DNA of 64,000 nucleotides from Sulfuriroseicoccus oceanibius (GTDB lineage Bacteria; Verrucomicrobiota; Verrucomicrobiia; Verrucomicrobiales; SLCJ01): positions 2,232,001-2,296,000 of the forward strand of contig NZ_CP066776.1 of assembly GCF_010681825.2 (NCBI RefSeq), read 5' to 3'. The notes below the pieces were generated by a model. It ran no database searches and was not told the DNA's origin. It saw nothing but the letters and a program-made list of their open reading frames with translations. This document shows, in pieces, positions 44,690 through 52,236 of the stretch. The translations under genes were made by a program, and so were the position numbers. Position 1 is the first letter of the stretch, and each line of letters starts with the position of its first letter.

Positions 44690-45127
44690 ATGAATAAGAC
44701 CTTTTGGGTAATCGCATTGCTTGTGATCGCAGCAGTAACGGCAGGCGTGTATCACAGGAAATCAACCACCGTGAGAAACGAGGATGCTCTGATCCATCAG
44801 CTTGGTGTAAGGGCCACCTACGGCATTTCGATATTTGATAGCGCACAAGATCCAGAGACCAAAAGCAAGGCCTACTCCATGATCTGCAGTGCCGCCGTGG
44901 ATATGGTGGCCTATCACAAAGAAGGCTATATCAGCGATCAGGGTTTCGAGAGGAGCCGCCCCGCCCTAGATAAGATCGTCAACATGCTCCGGAAGCACCC
45001 AAGGATGTTCGAAGATGCATACGCGGATAAGGACTTCTTTAACTCGCTAAACACTACCCCGGAGCTCGATTCAAGCATCACAGAGTTCAACTCGAATTTG
45101 AAGGATGTATGGGAGGGCAACTACTGA
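44690..45127 (+). CDS. Cassette 17: membrane-anchored helical protein
   Basis: 145 aa from ATG 44690, only 7 nt from the joint; cassette 44684-45257. N-terminal membrane helix FWVIALLVIAAVTAGVY (5-21) and an all-helical outer or cytoplasmic domain. The frame is open upstream through the whole attC to an ATG at 44567, so an N-terminally extended product or read-in translation is possible. Confidence 0.6.
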   Translation: MNKTFWVIALLVIAAVTAGVYHRKSTTVRNEDALIHQLGVRATYGISIFDSAQDPETKSKAYSMICSAAVDMVAYHKEGYISDQGFERSRPALDKIVNMLRKHPRMFEDAYADKDFFNSLNTTPELDSSITEFNSNLKDVWEGNY

Positions 45128-45140
45128 GAAATCACATTGC

Positions 45141-45263
45141 GTCGAACAAGACGTGACTAGCAACAGGCTGCCCGCCGAGGCTCGAAGATTCGGCATAGCT
45201 AACCATTAACATTGAAACCAAAGTGCGCCCTCTGGCAGCCTGTGCCCGCACTTTACGTTCGCC
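45141..45263 (+). other. attC of cassette 17 (family H, single)
   Basis: R'' GTCGAAC mirrors GTTCGAC at 44683; R' GTTCGCC, joint 45257. Arms AGCAACAGGCTGCCC and GGCAGCCTGTGCCCGC. Confidence 0.85.
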
Positions 45264-45269
45264 CCAAAA

Positions 45270-45872
45270 ATGAACCTTCTTGCAGACATCGAAATTGGGC
45301 GGATCATGAGCGCATCGTTGATCGCGATGGTAGTCCCGATTGTACTCGGCTTCCTTTATCGATCAGCTCAACGAGATTCACATCAGGCGGCCACAGAGAA
45401 GCGAGTCGATTATCCGAAGACGCTCAAGATATTCGTTTGGGCAGGATGGGGCTTCACGATTGCGATTGCCATCATTGCAGCCTTCACGGCTAGAGGACAC
45501 GATTTTTGGCCCGCCGTCTTGTGTGTTCTACTTTTCGTTGGACTCACCCTATCTCTCCATCTGGAAGCCTATTTCGTGACGATCACCTGGGATGACAGAA
45601 CCATCTATACCCGTTCTCCGTGGCGGCGCTACAGGATGATTCCGCTCTCCAGCGTCAGGCACTGTGATTTTTCGCAGACGCTGCAGTGGTATCGCATCCG
45701 TACCCAGGGCTACGGCATCGTCAGGTTGCACATATTTGCTCGGGGCATCCCGCAGCTTCTTGCTGCCCTACCGGTTCCGAATCCTGGGTATCCGCCGAAG
45801 CAACAAAATCAAGGCGAACAAGACGGCGCAGCCAACCGCGATAACGCTGGATGTTGTTCGCAAGATCTGTAG
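45270..45872 (+). CDS. Cassette 18: two-helix membrane protein with PH-like domain and attC-encoded tail
   Basis: 200 aa; cassette 45258-45912. N-terminal hydrophobic segment (about 13-29), a second pair (about 57-92), then EAYFVTITWDDRTIYTRSPWRRYRMIPLSSV, a bacterial PH-like pattern of short strands. C terminus EQDGAANRDNAGCCSQDL is attC. Confidence 0.6.
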   Translation: MNLLADIEIGRIMSASLIAMVVPIVLGFLYRSAQRDSHQAATEKRVDYPKTLKIFVWAGWGFTIAIAIIAAFTARGHDFWPAVLCVLLFVGLTLSLHLEAYFVTITWDDRTIYTRSPWRRYRMIPLSSVRHCDFSQTLQWYRIRTQGYGIVRLHIFARGIPQLLAALPVPNPGYPPKQQNQGEQDGAANRDNAGCCSQDL

Positions 45873-45918
45873 GCTTTCACAGTTGCCAGGCGCGGTTGTC
45901 TGGCCTTTTACGTTCGGC
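45813..45918 (+). other. attC of cassette 18 (family B)
   Basis: R'' GGCGAAC mirrors GTTCGCC at 45257; R' GTTCGGC, joint 45912. Confidence 0.9.
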
Positions 45919-45942
45919 GGAGAAATCAGATCAACTCGCACC

Positions 45943-46227
45943 ATGGAGAGCAAAAACAACCTAGAAAATCAGCTCGCGCGTTTGAAGACACTTCTATCGT
46001 TGATTCTAGCCGTGCTGCTTCTGAACATCGGTTACATTGCCACTCCGTTTGGTAAGACCCAGCTAGGTGAAGTCGTTGGTGTTTTGGCTCTGATTGCTTC
46101 TGCTATGATCATATTTGTCGTGGCGCTGCGAGCTTTGGCGATTGGGGTGAAGCAACTGAAGAAGATTGGTGATGAGGTCGAGGCAGCTCGTAGTGAAGAA
46201 TACAAGAAAGAGGTCGAGGTAGAGTAG
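45943..46227 (+). CDS. Cassette 19: small membrane protein with charged tail
   Basis: 94 aa from ATG 45943, 31 nt from the joint; cassette 45913-46355. Two membrane helices (about 15-33 and 44-66) and a C-terminal amphipathic coil KQLKKIGDEVEAARSEEYKKEVEVE. Possibly a membrane anchor for a partner. Stops 28 nt before attC. Confidence 0.58.
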   Translation: MESKNNLENQLARLKTLLSLILAVLLLNIGYIATPFGKTQLGEVVGVLALIASAMIIFVVALRALAIGVKQLKKIGDEVEAARSEEYKKEVEVE

Positions 46228-46255
46228 GATGAGCTTGCCCAAGGAACCGAAACTG

Positions 46256-46361
46256 GCCGAACAAGTCGGCGCAGCCAACCGCGATAACGCTGGATGTTGT
46301 TCGCAAGATCTGTAGGCTTCCATCATTGCTAGGCGCGGTTGTCTGGCCTTTAACGTTCGCT
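46256..46361 (+). other. attC of cassette 19 (family B)
   Basis: R'' GCCGAAC mirrors GTTCGGC at 45912; R' GTTCGCT, joint 46355. Confidence 0.9.
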
Positions 46362-46372
46362 CTAAAAAAAGC

Positions 46373-47017
46373 ATGCCCTCGAAAAGTCTCACTCAGTTCG
46401 AAAGCGTATTGAAAAGGGCGACCGACCTCCGGGACCTGGCAGAGTTTCTACTCTCCGACGAAGCCAAGCTGAAACTCGATGACGATGGCAAGTTTCATGG
46501 CTTCTCCGATATGGGACGAGCGTCGATCGTTTTGGCCGTGTCCGCTATGGATCAATACTTCACTAGGCGGTTCTGTGAGCTTCTTGTGCCGTTCCTGAAG
46601 AAGAATGGACCAACTGACGGCCTAATTGAGATCCTTGGCGAAGCTGGATTCGACACCAAGGAGGCTCTGGTCGCGATTGGAATGCGGCGTCCGTATCGTC
46701 GGATTCGAACTCTCGTCGAGAATCACCTTGAGAACTACACCACACAGAGATTTGAAGTTATCGACAACCTATTCCTCTCAATCGGCCTGAAGGATCTTTC
46801 TAATAACGCAGAGAAGAAGACGAAGAGAACTACCGTGATTTCATCGATCACGAAGCTTGTGCAAAGGCGGCATGCCATTGCTCATGCCGGTGACCTCAAT
46901 AACCACGGGAAGCTCTGCCCAATTGACTTCAAGCAATTGAAGAAGCGCTTCAAAGACCTCAACGATTTCGTGACTGCGGCAGACCAAATCATCGAAAACC
47001 GCCTGAAAAAGAAATGA
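46373..47017 (+). CDS. Cassette 20: HEPN-domain protein (RiboL-PSP-HEPN-like)
   Basis: 214 aa; cassette 46356-47135. All helical. MGRASIVLAVSAMDQYFTRRFCELLVPFL (about 47-75) and, near residue 167, RRHAIAHAGDLN, which holds the R-x4-H catalytic motif of HEPN ribonucleases. Such proteins act as RNases in abortive infection or toxin-antitoxin systems. No antitoxin gene is in the cassette; the neighbouring cassettes are membrane or secreted proteins. The stop overlaps the first base of R''. Confidence 0.72.
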   Translation: MPSKSLTQFESVLKRATDLRDLAEFLLSDEAKLKLDDDGKFHGFSDMGRASIVLAVSAMDQYFTRRFCELLVPFLKKNGPTDGLIEILGEAGFDTKEALVAIGMRRPYRRIRTLVENHLENYTTQRFEVIDNLFLSIGLKDLSNNAEKKTKRTTVISSITKLVQRRHAIAHAGDLNNHGKLCPIDFKQLKKRFKDLNDFVTAADQIIENRLKKK

Positions 47018-47141
47018 GCGAACAAGGCGTCGCTCTCAACACCTGCCCCGCCGCGAGTTCAATCCGCCATGACCATTCAACCTTCAACCCACAGTCGAAG
47101 CCTCGCCCAAGGGCAGGTGTGAGAGGACTTCGACGTTGGGG
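47017..47141 (+). other. attC of cassette 20 (family D)
   Basis: R'' AGCGAAC mirrors GTTCGCT at 46355 (8 bp with the flanking G). R' GTTGGGG, joint 47135. Confidence 0.88.
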
Positions 47142-47143
47142 AA

Positions 47144-47659
47144 ATGAAAATGAAAACTCTCATAGCTCTATTAATGCTCGTCGCCTTCAACAGCGCACTG
47201 GCTGACGAGTATCCAGCTTGGCCAGAGCTTGCGCCCTTATTTGGAAAAGAAAAAGACTCCATACAAGTGAAGGTGTTTGTCACAAAGTGGAAGCTAAAGG
47301 AACACACCAAAGGATCCTCGGGAGGCTTCACTCCAGAAAACCATTCTTATTCTCTTTTATATCGCCAGAACGAGATCGTGACCATCATCCTCAATGTATT
47401 ACCACCTCCTGCTGGTTATGGTGAAGAATCTTGGACCGCGTATAAGCCGACGCTTCCTTTCGGTATAAAGCAGACCGACAAACCCGAAGAACTCACGGAG
47501 CGTTTCGGCGAACCAGTGTCGAAGATAGGCACGACTTGGGAGCACGATGGCTATCAGATTTGGGCACTGTTCAGGAAAGAAAACGGCGATCTATCTGAAC
47601 TCTACATTTCCAAAATCTCAGAACCACAACCCCAACAAGGCGAGGGTGGCAACGGCTAA
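47144..47659 (+). CDS. Cassette 21: exported protein
   Basis: 171 aa; cassette 47136-47679. Signal peptide MKMKTLIALLMLVAFNSALA. Mature part: PELTERFGEP-like segment (KPEELTERFGEPVSKIGTTWEHDGYQIWALF, about 121-151), reminiscent of BamE/SmpA 'LGEP...W' modules. The C-terminal QQGEGGNG comes from the short attC, in the common phase. Confidence 0.6.
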   Translation: MKMKTLIALLMLVAFNSALADEYPAWPELAPLFGKEKDSIQVKVFVTKWKLKEHTKGSSGGFTPENHSYSLLYRQNEIVTIILNVLPPPAGYGEESWTAYKPTLPFGIKQTDKPEELTERFGEPVSKIGTTWEHDGYQIWALFRKENGDLSELYISKISEPQPQQGEGGNG

Positions 47660-47685
47660 CGCCGCGCCACCTCTTAACGTTAGGC
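47630..47685 (+). other. attC of cassette 21 (family I, short)
   Basis: Only 56 bp. R'' CCCCAAC mirrors GTTGGGG at 47135; R' GTTAGGC, joint 47679. Arms AGGGTGGCAACGGC and GCCGCGCCACCTCTT. Confidence 0.88.
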
Positions 47686-47692
47686 GAAGAAA

Positions 47693-48145
47693 ATGAAGGA
47701 CTCCCGCACACCGTTCGATGACGCTTTGACAGCGTTTCGAAAGTTCGCTGCGGAGAATGAGCGACCGACCGACTTCGTTTGGATTTCTCAGGATCGCGTT
47801 TGTGTCCGGGGATGCCGAGTGTGGATTTTCCGGCCAGACGAGATCAATGGTGACGAGGGAGCAAAGGACTATTACGAGTCAGCCCGCAGAGGTGATTCGA
47901 GCATCAAGCTCCTAGGGATTTGTCCGCTGGGAGGTCGTTACCTTACATGCGTAGAGAGAATGCCATCTCCACCACATGACCCAAATCAGCTCTACATGTC
48001 CCTACATGAGAACCCTCGATACCGGATTGTTGTAGTTACGAACCGGATCTTGTGGAGCCTCCTTAAGCTAATTCCGTCCATCTCCAAGCGAAATCGCTAT
48101 ATCCGCGAGGGACTATCCCTGCATCGCACAATGAAAACCGCCTAA
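47693..48145 (+). CDS. Cassette 22: soluble protein of unknown function
   Basis: 150 aa; cassette 47680-48261. MKDSRTPFDDALTAFRKFAAENERPTDFVWISQDRVCVRGCRVWIFRPDE resembles small immunity-like proteins with an 'R-W-I-x-R' strand. C-terminal basic helix (SLLKLIPSISKRNRYIREGL). Stop TAA is inside R'' (GCCTAAC). No signal peptide. Confidence 0.58.
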   Translation: MKDSRTPFDDALTAFRKFAAENERPTDFVWISQDRVCVRGCRVWIFRPDEINGDEGAKDYYESARRGDSSIKLLGICPLGGRYLTCVERMPSPPHDPNQLYMSLHENPRYRIVVVTNRILWSLLKLIPSISKRNRYIREGLSLHRTMKTA

Positions 48146-48267
48146 CAAGACGTGGGTGGACAACTCGCTACCACGCCGTGAGTTGGAGATTGAACCGTGA
48201 TTAGAACCCGTTATCCTGAGTCGAACTGGCGCTCCCGGTAGCGGGTGCCACCACTTCGACGTTCTGT
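48140..48267 (+). other. attC of cassette 22 (family J)
   Basis: R'' GCCTAAC mirrors GTTAGGC at 47679; R' GTTCTGT, joint 48261. Arms GGGTGGACAACTCGCTACC and GGTAGCGGGTGCCACCAC. Confidence 0.88.
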
Positions 48268-48546
48268 CTGAAAATAGATATTGAGGACGGACGCGCAAGG
48301 TAATCGGAAGAGCATACGGCTATCGGCTCCGCACCACGATCTTCCCTTCAGTTTCGACGGACAGCCGTGATAGAATATCGCTCTGGGTTTGCACCACCCG
48401 CCTGGCGCCACAGCACGGATCCACGTGATGAGGATCGCCTCCCGCGATCGGACCAGATCTAGTTGAGGTCACTGCCGAGATCGCGCACCAAAGCTTTGCG
48501 GAGCAGATGGGCGGCGGTTGGAGGCGGGCACTGAGCAAGCCTCGGG
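48262..48546 (+). repeat. Cassette 23: six-copy cassette family, copy 5
   Basis: Tandem with copy 6. Stem ACGGCTATC (48316-48324) against GACAGCCGT (48360-48368) has one A-C mismatch. Closest to copy 3 (shared ATATTGAGGACGGACGCGCAA). Confidence 0.74.
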
Positions 48547-48653
48547 ACAGAACAAGCCGGCACAGCCAACCGCGATAACGCTGGATGTTGTCCGCAAGAT
48601 CTGTAGGCTCTCCCCTATTGCCAGGCGCGGTTGTCTGGCCTTTAACGTTCTGT
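48547..48653 (+). other. attC of cassette 23 (family B)
   Basis: R'' ACAGAAC mirrors GTTCTGT at 48261; R' GTTCTGT, joint 48647. Confidence 0.9.
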
Positions 48654-48932
48654 CTGGAAATAGATATTGAGGGTAGACGAGCAAAGTAATGGGACGAGGA
48701 CACGGCTGTCGGCTCCGCACCACGATCTTCCCTTCAGTTTCGACGGATAGCCGTGATAGAAGATCGCTCTGGGTTTGCACCACCCGCCTGGCGCCCCAGC
48801 ACGGCTCCACGTGATGAGGGGCGCCACCCGCGTTCGGACCAGATCTAGTTGATGTCACTGACGAGATCGCGCACCGAAGCTATGCGGAGCAGATCGGCGG
48901 AGCTTGGAGGCGGACACGGCGCAAGCCACGGG
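48648..48932 (+). repeat. Cassette 24: six-copy cassette family, copy 6
   Basis: Stem ACGGCTGTC (48702-48710) with GATAGCCGT (48746-48754), one G-U. Minus-strand frame from 48827 gives 61 residues with the same KLKGRSWCGADSR core. Confidence 0.75.
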
Positions 48933-49038
48933 ACAGAACAAGTCGGCACAGCCAACCGCGATAACGCTGGATGTTGTTCGCAAGATCACTAGACTTTCAC
49001 AGTTGCCAGGCGCGGTTGTCTGGCCTTTTACGTTCGCT
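48933..49038 (+). other. attC of cassette 24 (family B)
   Basis: R'' ACAGAAC mirrors GTTCTGT at 48647; R' GTTCGCT, joint 49032. GATCACTAG variant. Confidence 0.9.
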
Positions 49039-49043
49039 AAATA

Positions 49044-49508
49044 ATGGTCGCTTCTACCAAAATCACCCTTATCTCCGATGACACGGCACATTTCAGCATC
49101 TCATCGCTGGAATACTTTAGTGACAGTTCAGGGTGGCGCGGGCTTCTCACGATGCGCTCGGGGTCGTTCGCGGTAATCGACCACACATTCTACTTTGACG
49201 ATCTTCTGGAGTTTCGGGATCGGATTCGCAGCATCTACAAGAATCTTGACGGCACTGCGACTCTTCGACCGCGTTACGAATATGATTACATTGAGGTGAC
49301 TGCTACCACCCGCGGTCACATCGCGATCAAAGGGCATTTCGAGTCTGGCACTCCCGAGACCAACAGAATTGATTTGGAGTTCATTCTTGATCAGACGTAT
49401 TTACCGTCCTTGATTTCCAGCCTCGACCGAGCCATCGAGGAAACCCAAAGCGAACAAGTCGGTGCAGCCAACCGCGATAACGCTGGTGATTGTTCGCAAG
49501 ATCTGTAG
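49044..49508 (+). CDS. Cassette 25: DUF6228/WapI-immunity-like protein with attC-encoded tail
   Basis: 154 aa; cassette 49033-49548. Pattern FYFDDLLEFRDRIRSIYKNLDGTATLRPRYEYDYIEVTATTRGHIAIKGHFE...RIDLEFILDQTYLPSLISSLDRAI closely follows the small alpha/beta immunity family I recall as DUF6228/WapI-type. These neutralise contact-delivered toxins in other bacteria; no toxin gene is nearby. Tail EQVGAANRDNAGDCSQDL is attC. Confidence 0.62.
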   Translation: MVASTKITLISDDTAHFSISSLEYFSDSSGWRGLLTMRSGSFAVIDHTFYFDDLLEFRDRIRSIYKNLDGTATLRPRYEYDYIEVTATTRGHIAIKGHFESGTPETNRIDLEFILDQTYLPSLISSLDRAIEETQSEQVGAANRDNAGDCSQDL

Positions 49509-49554
49509 GTTTTCATCGATGCTAGGCGCGGTTGTCTGGCCTTTTACGTTCTGC
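49449..49554 (+). other. attC of cassette 25 (family B)
   Basis: R'' AGCGAAC mirrors GTTCGCT at 49032; R' GTTCTGC, joint 49548. Confidence 0.9.
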
Positions 49555-49560
49555 TAAGAA

Positions 49561-50067
49561 ATGGACTTCGACACTATAAGACCGATCCTCTCAGGCTTGA
49601 TCGGTGCGACGATCGCCGGATGGCTTGCGATCAAGTTGGCGAAGCAACTCCCCCACGCAGAGAACCAAACCAAGCAGCGGAAATTAGCCAAGGATCATCG
49701 GCACGTGATATTGGCCGCAAACATTGGCGCAGGGATTGCGTTGGCTACAGGGCTTATTATCTACCTCGGAGGAATCTTGGACGATCGAGATTTGCGTGGA
49801 CTCGGCCTGACCATGGGGCTAATGGCATTTCTTCCGTCCCTCGTGATTGTGATCGGTAATTTCCGTGGCGGCACCCAACAGATCAGCGACGGATTCATGG
49901 CATATTCACTCGCTCAAAAGACTCCGCCATTCCTGCTCTTTGCTCTAATGTTCTTGATGTTTTGTGGAGGGCTTTGGGCGACCTACGCTTTCATCCCAAA
50001 ACAAGAAGCAGAACAAGGCGTGGGTGGCAATCCGCTACCCCGCCTTGAGTTGCAGATTGAACCGTGA
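49561..50067 (+). CDS. Cassette 26: four-helix membrane protein
   Basis: 168 aa; cassette 49549-50128. Four hydrophobic segments (about 9-25, 50-69, 82-99 and 121-143). The last 18 or so residues (EQGVGGNPLPRLELQIEP) are family J attC read in the common phase. No transporter motif recognised. Confidence 0.6.
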   Translation: MDFDTIRPILSGLIGATIAGWLAIKLAKQLPHAENQTKQRKLAKDHRHVILAANIGAGIALATGLIIYLGGILDDRDLRGLGLTMGLMAFLPSLVIVIGNFRGGTQQISDGFMAYSLAQKTPPFLLFALMFLMFCGGLWATYAFIPKQEAEQGVGGNPLPRLELQIEP

Positions 50068-50134
50068 TTAGAACCCTTTACCCTGAGTCGGACTGGCGCT
50101 CCCGGTAGCGGGTGCCACCACTTCGACGTTGGGC
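50008..50134 (+). other. attC of cassette 26 (family J)
   Basis: R'' GCAGAAC mirrors GTTCTGC at 49548; R' GTTGGGC, joint 50128. Confidence 0.88.
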
Positions 50135-50165
50135 AAAAAACGACTTCGCAATACCGCATCCCATT

Positions 50166-50627
50166 ATGTCCCCGCGTGATTACACCGAAGCTGAACTTGT
50201 TGAAGCCTACCTCATCGCAAATGGGATGACAGGCGACGAATCATCTTCGTGGGCGAATGACGAATTGTTGGGTTTGGTGTGGCAGAATCCAGAGCGCGCT
50301 TGGCCGATCATATGTATGATTGTAGAGCGCAAACCACCAAAATGGATACTGGGTATCCTCGGTGCCGGGCCACTAGAAGACCTGTTAAGAGCGCATGGCT
50401 CCCGTTTTATTGATCGAATCGAAGAATTCGCACTACAGAATGAGCTTTTCCGCTGTGATGTTCTTGCATGCGTTTATCCCATTGCTTGCCATCCTGAGAG
50501 GGTTGCCGACAGGGTAAGAGCTGTTTACCACTTGGAATCCGAGAGACCCAAAACACAGGAACAAGAAGCCCAACAAGGCGGCGCAGCCAACCGAGATAAC
50601 GCTGGATGTTGTCCGCAAGATCTGTAG
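50166..50627 (+). CDS. Cassette 27: DUF6869-like protein with attC-encoded tail
   Basis: 153 aa from ATG 50166, 38 nt from the joint; cassette 50129-50667. LIANGMTGDESSSWANDELLGLVWQNPERAWPIICMIVER...LGAGPLEDLLRAHGSRFIDRIEEFA is the layout of a small all-helical family I know as DUF6869. Function unknown. Tail QQGGAANRDNAGCCPQDL is attC. Confidence 0.65.
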   Translation: MSPRDYTEAELVEAYLIANGMTGDESSSWANDELLGLVWQNPERAWPIICMIVERKPPKWILGILGAGPLEDLLRAHGSRFIDRIEEFALQNELFRCDVLACVYPIACHPERVADRVRAVYHLESERPKTQEQEAQQGGAANRDNAGCCPQDL

Positions 50628-50673
50628 GCTTTCATCGTTGCCAGACGCGGTTGTCTGGCCTTTTACGTTATGC
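50568..50673 (+). other. attC of cassette 27 (family B)
   Basis: R'' GCCCAAC mirrors GTTGGGC at 50128; R' GTTATGC, joint 50667. Confidence 0.9.
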
Positions 50674-50680
50674 CAAGAAA

Positions 50681-51535
50681 ATGAAAATCACTTGCGATCT
50701 ATACTCTGAGTGGATCAGTGCGATCCGCCAAGAATTCACGAAAGAGGGATTCGACTATTCAGGGTTGGGCGACCAAGATTGCGCAATTCAATGGCAGAGC
50801 TGGAATCGTCGCATTGTCCCGCCTGGATCACGAACGATTGAGAAGGCTGACACTTTTTCCTGCCCTGCCGAGCTTCAGGCAGGTTTGGACGGACTTGAGG
50901 AAGCCTTCACCAACGGCGACAACGTGAAGCCATGGCAATCGAAGCTTGTCGATAAGGTTTCCTACGAAGATGGGCTTTTGAACGACTACGGAGTCTTGCA
51001 TTTTCATTTAGGCGACACCTTGGAAGGCAACGGGTATATGAAGCGCACAGGTCCGCTTCTTTTCGCCATAGTTCGAGACGCTGCTGTTTACGAGATCGGA
51101 GTTTATGGACATGGGGCTTGGTATGAGCTCGATATCTTGAACATCATCGACCGCAATTGGCCATTCCTCCTCGATCCCGTCACCATCAAGGCGATTGACA
51201 CAGCATATTCACCGAAGACGAAGGAAGAGGTCAAGGCGTTGAGGGACGCGAACGTCTGCTCAATCATTTCATTAGACAGTGGACGGATTGTGATGCCTAT
51301 CGGTGGAGGCGTGGCTACGGACGGCACCTCGAATGATGCAGTTCACTCTGCCGACTACTGGGCAAAGTTTCTATGCGATGCCGACAAATTGGTTATCGAG
51401 CACATTGAAGAGTGTATCCGGAAAGGGACTCTTCCTGCGAAGGATTACCAAGTGCATCTCCATGCAACGGCAACTGAGATCGCGGCCATTGTTGAGGATA
51501 AGTTGCGCATCATCGTATGGCGAAAACAGGCATAA
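50681..51535 (+). CDS. Cassette 28: soluble protein of unknown function
   Basis: 284 aa, the largest intact cassette product; cassette 50668-51648. Mixed alpha/beta; aromatic-rich centre (YEIGVYGHGAWYELDILNIIDRNWPFLLDP) and VVATDGTSND-like loop in IVMPIGGGVATDGTSNDAVHSADYWAKF. No signal or membrane segment. Stop TAA is inside R'' (GCATAAC). Confidence 0.58.
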   Translation: MKITCDLYSEWISAIRQEFTKEGFDYSGLGDQDCAIQWQSWNRRIVPPGSRTIEKADTFSCPAELQAGLDGLEEAFTNGDNVKPWQSKLVDKVSYEDGLLNDYGVLHFHLGDTLEGNGYMKRTGPLLFAIVRDAAVYEIGVYGHGAWYELDILNIIDRNWPFLLDPVTIKAIDTAYSPKTKEEVKALRDANVCSIISLDSGRIVMPIGGGVATDGTSNDAVHSADYWAKFLCDADKLVIEHIEECIRKGTLPAKDYQVHLHATATEIAAIVEDKLRIIVWRKQA

Positions 51536-51654
51536 CAAGGCGTCGCTCTCAACACCTGCCCCGCCGCGAGTTCAACCCATCATGACTATTCAACCTTCAA
51601 CCCACAGTCGAAGCATCGCCCTCGGGCAGGTGTGAGAGGACTTCGACGTTGTGC
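51530..51654 (+). other. attC of cassette 28 (family D)
   Basis: R'' GCATAAC mirrors GTTATGC at 50667; R' GTTGTGC, joint 51648. Confidence 0.88.
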
Positions 51655-51661
51655 CAAGAAT

Positions 51662-52093
51662 ATGAAGATGAGCGTACTGAGATCATTCTTCGACGGCATG
51701 TGCGATGCGCCGAACCTAGTCAAGGATCTTGAGGGTGGCGTCGAGCGAACTTCTCACGATGTGGTTTCCCACTATATCGACGACCTCGACACAAATTTCC
51801 CAGTTACGACCGAGCACTTAATGATGATCTGTGATGCCTTCACGACTGGCGATTTGACCGCTCAGATGATCCAGCAGATCGCGTTCGCCATGATGGCCGA
51901 CGATTACCTCGAGTGGAACAACGAAACTTCCGACGGACAGCGAGTCGCAGAAGTGATCGGTTGGTGGGACTCCCCCGAAATTAACTACCCCATCACCGAA
52001 TCGACCATCACGAAGTTCCGGCACTACTTGTGCACTGGGGAGAGTCAGTTCACACGGGAGGATTTGGCCCCTGATCTATCGCGAAAGGGTTGA
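51662..52093 (+). CDS. Cassette 29: second copy of the cassette 6 protein
   Basis: 143 aa; cassette 51649-52221. It differs from cassette 6 by Asn-to-Ser (GESQF) and Asn-to-Asp (APDLS) near the C terminus, both A-to-G changes. The two copies are 12.6 kb apart with different neighbours. Confidence 0.65.
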   Translation: MKMSVLRSFFDGMCDAPNLVKDLEGGVERTSHDVVSHYIDDLDTNFPVTTEHLMMICDAFTTGDLTAQMIQQIAFAMMADDYLEWNNETSDGQRVAEVIGWWDSPEINYPITESTITKFRHYLCTGESQFTREDLAPDLSRKG

Positions 52094-52121
52094 TTCATTG
52101 AGTTAGAACGAAGCGACCTGG

Positions 52122-52227
52122 GCACAACAAGTCGGCGCAGCCAACCGCGATAACGCTGGTGATTGTCCGCAAGATCTGTAGGCTTTCACAGTTGCCAGGC
52201 GCGGTTGTCTGGCCTTTTACGTTCTGC
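52122..52227 (+). other. attC of cassette 29 (family B)
   Basis: R'' GCACAAC mirrors GTTGTGC at 51648; R' GTTCTGC, joint 52221. Sequence identical to attC 6. Confidence 0.9.
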
Positions 52228-52236
52228 CAAATATTA

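Noticed and set aside
46241-46355. Possible toxin-antitoxin pairing of cassettes 19 and 20
   Set aside because: Each lies in its own cassette with its own attC, and cassette 19 is a membrane protein without antitoxin features.
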